This document shows, piece by piece, positions 60,325 through 64,000 of a DNA stretch of 64,000 nt; the stretch's first letter is position 1; each line of letters starts with the position of its first letter. The notes under the pieces are model-generated. The model was not told where the DNA came from. It was given only the letters and a program-made list of their open reading frames with translations, and ran no database searches. Source of the stretch: Solea solea (Eukaryota > Chordata > Actinopteri > Pleuronectiformes > Soleidae); contig NC_081143.1 of assembly GCF_958295425.1 (NCBI RefSeq), positions 24,927,586 through 24,991,585 on the forward strand, read 5' to 3'. Made by a program: the position numbers and the translations under genes.

Positions 60325-61493
60325 GTGAGTCCTAACGCCATCTGTCGTACGTGTGTATGTGTGTGTTACTCTACTGTCTTTGATGTGTTCAGTATAGGTC
60401 TGTGCATGTCCTTCCACCTTCTCATTCTCTATGGAGCTCAGGCTCCCCTTCTCCACTGACATCTGGACGGGCGTGAAACAGCTGTGTTTCCTACAGTCCC
60501 CCCTCAGGATTTATAGCCACTGTATGTGCACGCACACACACACACACTCAATACAGCACCTCATCCATTGTCTTTCATAAATCCTACCTCACACTACAGC
60601 CCACTCCCCTCTCCTTCATCTCCCTCACAGTTTGGTTACATTAAGACGTCTCTGCATTCAACGTCTGACACTGTTCTGTTTTATTCCACATGCGCAAGCT
60701 CATACATGTGGACCTTGATGGTTTCAAGTGTGTTCGGTCCTTACGCGACCCCCATGGCAAACATACCTCAAGCTCTGATCTCTTCTGCTTTCCTCTGTTT
60801 CCTCCTTCTCTGCTCATCTTCCCCCTGGGCAGCAACTCCATATAAAGAGCATTCTGTGAAGGAACAAGTCCGAGTTTGAAGATAAGGAGGGAGAAACATT
60901 TTATTCTTTTTATTTCCTGCTCCTTCTGCCATTTGGACCAAAGTGTGCTTGTGCTGCAGAAGGATTTATGGGATAAATTTGGCATTGTGATTCAGTCTCA
61001 TACTGACAGCATGCATGTGCACATTGTGCTATCCACTGTCTGAAAGATGAAAAAGAAAGAAATAACTATAATGGTACAATAAAACAATTTACTTGACATA
61101 TTAGAATTTGATGTAATAAAATGCCTGTCTTGATGCAGGTCCTCACATTTATATCTACAGCATATGGAATTAGATTTGTGTCAATATAAAACACTTTTTA
61201 AGAAGCAAATAAAATACTGATTTAATCATTCAAAAATATTCTATATTCTTGTTTGAAACTCGGAAGTAGTCACAGGCTTGGAGTTGCTGTCTGTCTGGAG
61301 CTTGTAATTGTTAGTATCTAACGTTTGTCAGGTTATAAACGTTAGATAATTATTTTGTCGGATGTCGATGGGGAAAACCTGGGGAACGAGTTCCTGACGG
61401 ATAGCGACTCCAAAACCATGACTACTTTTGGTCCATTGAGCTGTCCCTCCAAAATCGGTAGCCAATCAGCAAGCAGCTTCCTAAGGCCCGCCC

Positions 61494-62000
61494 ATGGTCA
61501 AAATCGCAAACAAAAAACCACGGTGCAAAGAACAAATCGAGGAGCGAAAAAAACAAATCAAGGTGTGCAAAGAACAAGTCAAGGCGCACCAAGAACCAAT
61601 CAAGGAGCGCAAAGAACAAATCAAGGTGCACAAAGAACAAATCAAGGTTTGCAAAGAACCAATCAAGGAGCACCAAGAACAAATCAGGGAGCGCCAAGAA
61701 CCAATCAGGGAGCGCCAAGAACACATCAAGGAGCGCAAAGAACCAATCAAGGAGCGCAAAGAACCAATCAAGGAGTGCCAAGAACACATCAAGGAGCGCC
61801 AAGAACAAATCAGGGAGCGCAAAGAACAAATCAGGGAGCGCCAAGAACCAATCAGGGAGTGCCAAGAACACATCAAGGAGCGCAAAGAACCAATCAAGGA
61901 GCGCCAAGAACACATCAAGGAGCGCCAAGAACAAATCAAGGAGCGCAAAGAACAAATCAAGGAGCGCAAAGAACAAATCAGGGATCTAGAAAGTGGATAA
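61494..62000 (+). CDS. Hypothetical heptad-repeat ORF (168 codons) on a minisatellite
   Basis: An ATG (61494-61496) opens MVKIANKKPRC, then about 22 copies of a seven-residue unit such as KEQIKER, KEPIKER, QEQIRER, and a stop at 61998-62000. The product would be a highly charged Glu/Lys/Arg/Gln helix with one Ile per heptad, like a single alpha-helix or weak coiled coil. The open frame follows automatically from a 21-bp unit with no stop: another + frame (from about 61356) and two minus frames are also open. There is no intron or conserved domain. A CCAAT box (61462) and a GC-box-like GGCCCGCCC (61485-61493) lie just before the ATG. I think translation is unlikely but not excluded. Confidence 0.2.
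   Translation: MVKIANKKPRCKEQIEERKKQIKVCKEQVKAHQEPIKERKEQIKVHKEQIKVCKEPIKEHQEQIRERQEPIRERQEHIKERKEPIKERKEPIKECQEHIKERQEQIRERKEQIRERQEPIRECQEHIKERKEPIKERQEHIKERQEQIKERKEQIKERKEQIRDLESG
61529..61990. repeat. 21-bp minisatellite, 22 units
   Basis: Units of the form AGAAC-[AC][AC]AATCA-style text plus RGGAGCGC run without a single gap from 61529 to 61990 (22 x 21 = 462). Variation falls at a few fixed positions: AACAAATCA, AACCAATCA or AACACATCA, A or G before GGAG, and CGCAA or CGCCA at the join. Units 4, 7, 9, 11, 12, 16 and 18 contain CCAATCA. The first three units and the last are the most diverged, as expected for array edges. Confidence 0.95.
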
Positions 62001-62039
62001 GTGGATCTAGAAACACAGCGGTGCTTTGATTTGTCCACA

Positions 62040-63190
62040 GAGAATCACTTACAGTACATGACTCAGTCGGAAAAAATGTTTTTGTGCAGCCTGCAGCCTC
62101 CTATCAAAACAAAGTTTGCTTACTACTTATTTTAATAAACACCAGATGCCAAAAAGAAAGAACAAAGAATGCTGCATGTCCTCTATTGTTTCTGTTTACT
62201 GTCACACTCTTTTGTTTTTGTGTGTGTAATCTATTGTCAAGCTTCATTAAGTCGCCCAGGTATGACATTAAATTATTAATGTAGCCAAAGCATGCGACAT
62301 AAAGTGGTTTGTAATTTACCTCTTTGGTCCACACCCCCTGCGGTGAAAATGCAACTCAGATCTGGGTGTATCACTGAAAATAAGGCATCTTTTGGTGCAC
62401 TCTGGGAGAGGGAAAGTGAAGCCAATGTGGAAGTAAACCTGTATTATCTTGAATGGAAACTAGGGGGCAGTCCAGTGGTTTCAGTCGGCATTAAATTCTG
62501 TGACAAAATGACCTTCCTTCTCACTTGATTTATATTAATATCCATATATTCCTGAGTTGTTTATGATATTGCTGCAGCAAGGTATTCCATAATTTTGTTG
62601 TATCGAAGCTAAAAGCAGTGTTGTAAGCTACTTTGGTTATGGTTTTAAAAAAGCCAGCAGCATCTGCAGACTTGGATGTTCTCGATTTAATGACTTAAAA
62701 GATCCATTATTAAATGGCTCTATATAATTATGAGCTTAGTGTACGCATCAAATAACTGGAAAATCAATTCTAAAATAAAGTACGAAGCCAGTGAAGGGAA
62801 GCTAATTAAGACGGGAGATCAATCACTTTAAATTCACTTCAAATAACTTTAAGGAACATTATTAGTGTAAAGAGCGTCAGAGTGTGTGTCATCCACGTCA
62901 CGCCAACATATTTCATATCATCCATCATGACTTACAAATAACTGCTCACAGACAGTAGGTGGAGTGGAGACAGTCGTAGCAGTTGTAAAAACCCTGCGTA
63001 GTCTCACTTTGAGAGGTGTATTTATGATGAATGTTGGCATAAAGCTTCACATGGCTTTTTTTTCTCTTTTGAAATCAATCACAAATTTTAGATCTTCTCT
63101 CCACTGTTTCCAAGTGCATTAATCTACAGTAATTGTCTTGAAATTACCATGTAAAGTGCATTGAGATAATTTATGTAATGAATCGGTGCT
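62040..63190. other. Stretch between the minisatellite and the IS3EU-like element
   Basis: No gene is supported. 62948-62990 resembles the end of family A ('cagacagtaggtggagtggagacag'). The rest is AT-rich without recognisable features. Confidence 0.5.
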
Positions 63191-63200
63191 ATCCCACAAT

Positions 63201-63721
63201 GGAGTATTAGGGCCACATTGAGGGAAAAAAAAAATCTTTGAGAATAAAGTCGTAAATTTACGACTTTATTTTTGTAAATTTATGAGGATAAAGTTGTGCT
63301 CGCCGGACCTCAACTCCTTCTGGATCCAAAATCTTAATTATCAGTCGGATTGTTACTTGAGAAACCACAAAACCCCTCTGAATGGCCCGCTGATGCTTCC
63401 ACCGATAACCCTGCAGTGGACCAGTTCCGGCAATTTCCCCCTCCACAAAAGTAGCAATTTGCTCCAAGTCCGACTGGTTCTTTCTGCGGAAAAGATGCTT
63501 ATTCTTGCATGTACTTTTTGAAGTCCTCATAATTATGACAATGTGATACTAATGTGCCAAAAAGATATCTCCTTGTTTGTGAAACCTATTCTAAAGTACA
63601 ATTCCACGAAATGGTCCATGGCGCTCATTTTAACAACTCCATAGAATGCTTTGACTTTATTCTCATAAATTTACGACTTAAATATCGAAATGTTTTTTTC
63701 TCAATGTGGCCCTAATACTCC
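63201..63721. mobile_element. IS3EU-like DNA transposon remnant with perfect 22-bp terminal repeats
   Basis: GGAGTATTAGGGCCACATTG plus AG (63201-63222) is matched exactly, inverted, at 63700-63721. The match extends five more bases outward with one mismatch. Next to each end are 'gagaataaagtcgtaaatttacgac'-type sub-terminal motifs. Inside, the minus strand (63530-63258) encodes RKNQSDLEQIATFVEG, LQGYRWKHQRAIQRGFVVS and IRLIIKILDPEGVEVRRAQ, the region that precedes the integrase core in a fish integrase-like transposase family. The DDE catalytic core is absent. No target duplication is obvious. Confidence 0.7.
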
Positions 63722-64000
63722 GTTGTACTATACAAATAACATGGAATTTAATTGAATAAAGCAGTGAAACGAGCTGGTCCAACCCACAACCATCCACATA
63801 TGGTTACTAAAAAATACCAAATTCAAGGCTTCAAAATGGCAGTTCACAGAGCACCAGGTGATCTCATAGTGACTTGGCACTTAAGCATCTCATTCAAGTT
63901 TCTCATTGATCTCATTCAGCCTTTGTCACGATGATGCGTGCAAGTTCCAGACAACTGGTAGGTGTTGATGTGTAAACAAGGCCATGTCTCGGCCACACCT

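Noticed and set aside
60526..60879. 117-codon + frame with hydrophobic stretches
   Set aside because: It starts in a CA run and has no recognisable domain or conserved signal; probably chance.
61422..62038. Two long minus-strand frames (184-185 codons) and a second + frame over the minisatellite
   Set aside because: A 21-bp unit without a stop keeps every such frame open; the Leu/Phe- or Ser/Cys-rich products are artefacts of the repeat.

Overview
The window is vertebrate nuclear DNA, almost certainly from a ray-finned (teleost) fish. The evidence is AT-rich sequence, short exons in GT-AG introns, many CA/TG microsatellites, and repeat types I associate with fish genomes: tRNA-derived SINEs, hAT-type MITEs, LINE pieces with an apurinic-type endonuclease, and IS3EU-like elements. 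There are no bacterial-type operons and no CRISPR array. I cannot name the species.

Three genes can be rebuilt exon by exon. (1) The last four coding exons of baiap2l2 (+ strand, 261-3109) run from the end of its SH3 domain to its conserved C-terminus. (2) A complete parvalbumin coding sequence (- strand, 5952-4799, four coding exons) encodes a small EF-hand calcium buffer of about 107-108 residues. (3) A complete ncf4 gene (+ strand, 12926-41421, ten coding exons, 349 residues) encodes p40-phox of the phagocyte NADPH oxidase, with PX, SH3 and PB1 domains. Parvalbumin and ncf4 are also neighbours on human chromosome 22, and baiap2l2 lies on the same arm, so this is an old linkage group rather than a functional operon.

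The rest is repeat-rich non-coding DNA. 3110-4798 and 5961-12655 are intergenic, with dispersed repeats and one hAT-like element with an 8-bp target duplication. The long ncf4 introns hold SINEs, MITEs, a 174-bp satellite array (33803-34705), an 11-bp GC-rich minisatellite (14801-14865) and long purine or TG tracts beside the SH3 exon. Downstream of ncf4, 42-64 kb has no gene I can support. It holds transposon debris (hAT/ZMYM1-like, BED-type hAT, an internally deleted LINE, a possible ISL2EU-like fragment, an IS3EU-like element with perfect terminal repeats) and a striking 22-unit, 21-bp minisatellite (61529-61990).

I found no convincing new multi-gene system. The best leads are the 21-bp array (open in several frames, with repeated CCAAT boxes two helical turns apart), the unusual splicing context of ncf4 exons 7 and 8, a tandem NAGNAG acceptor in the parvalbumin gene, and several transposable elements whose boundaries can be read directly.
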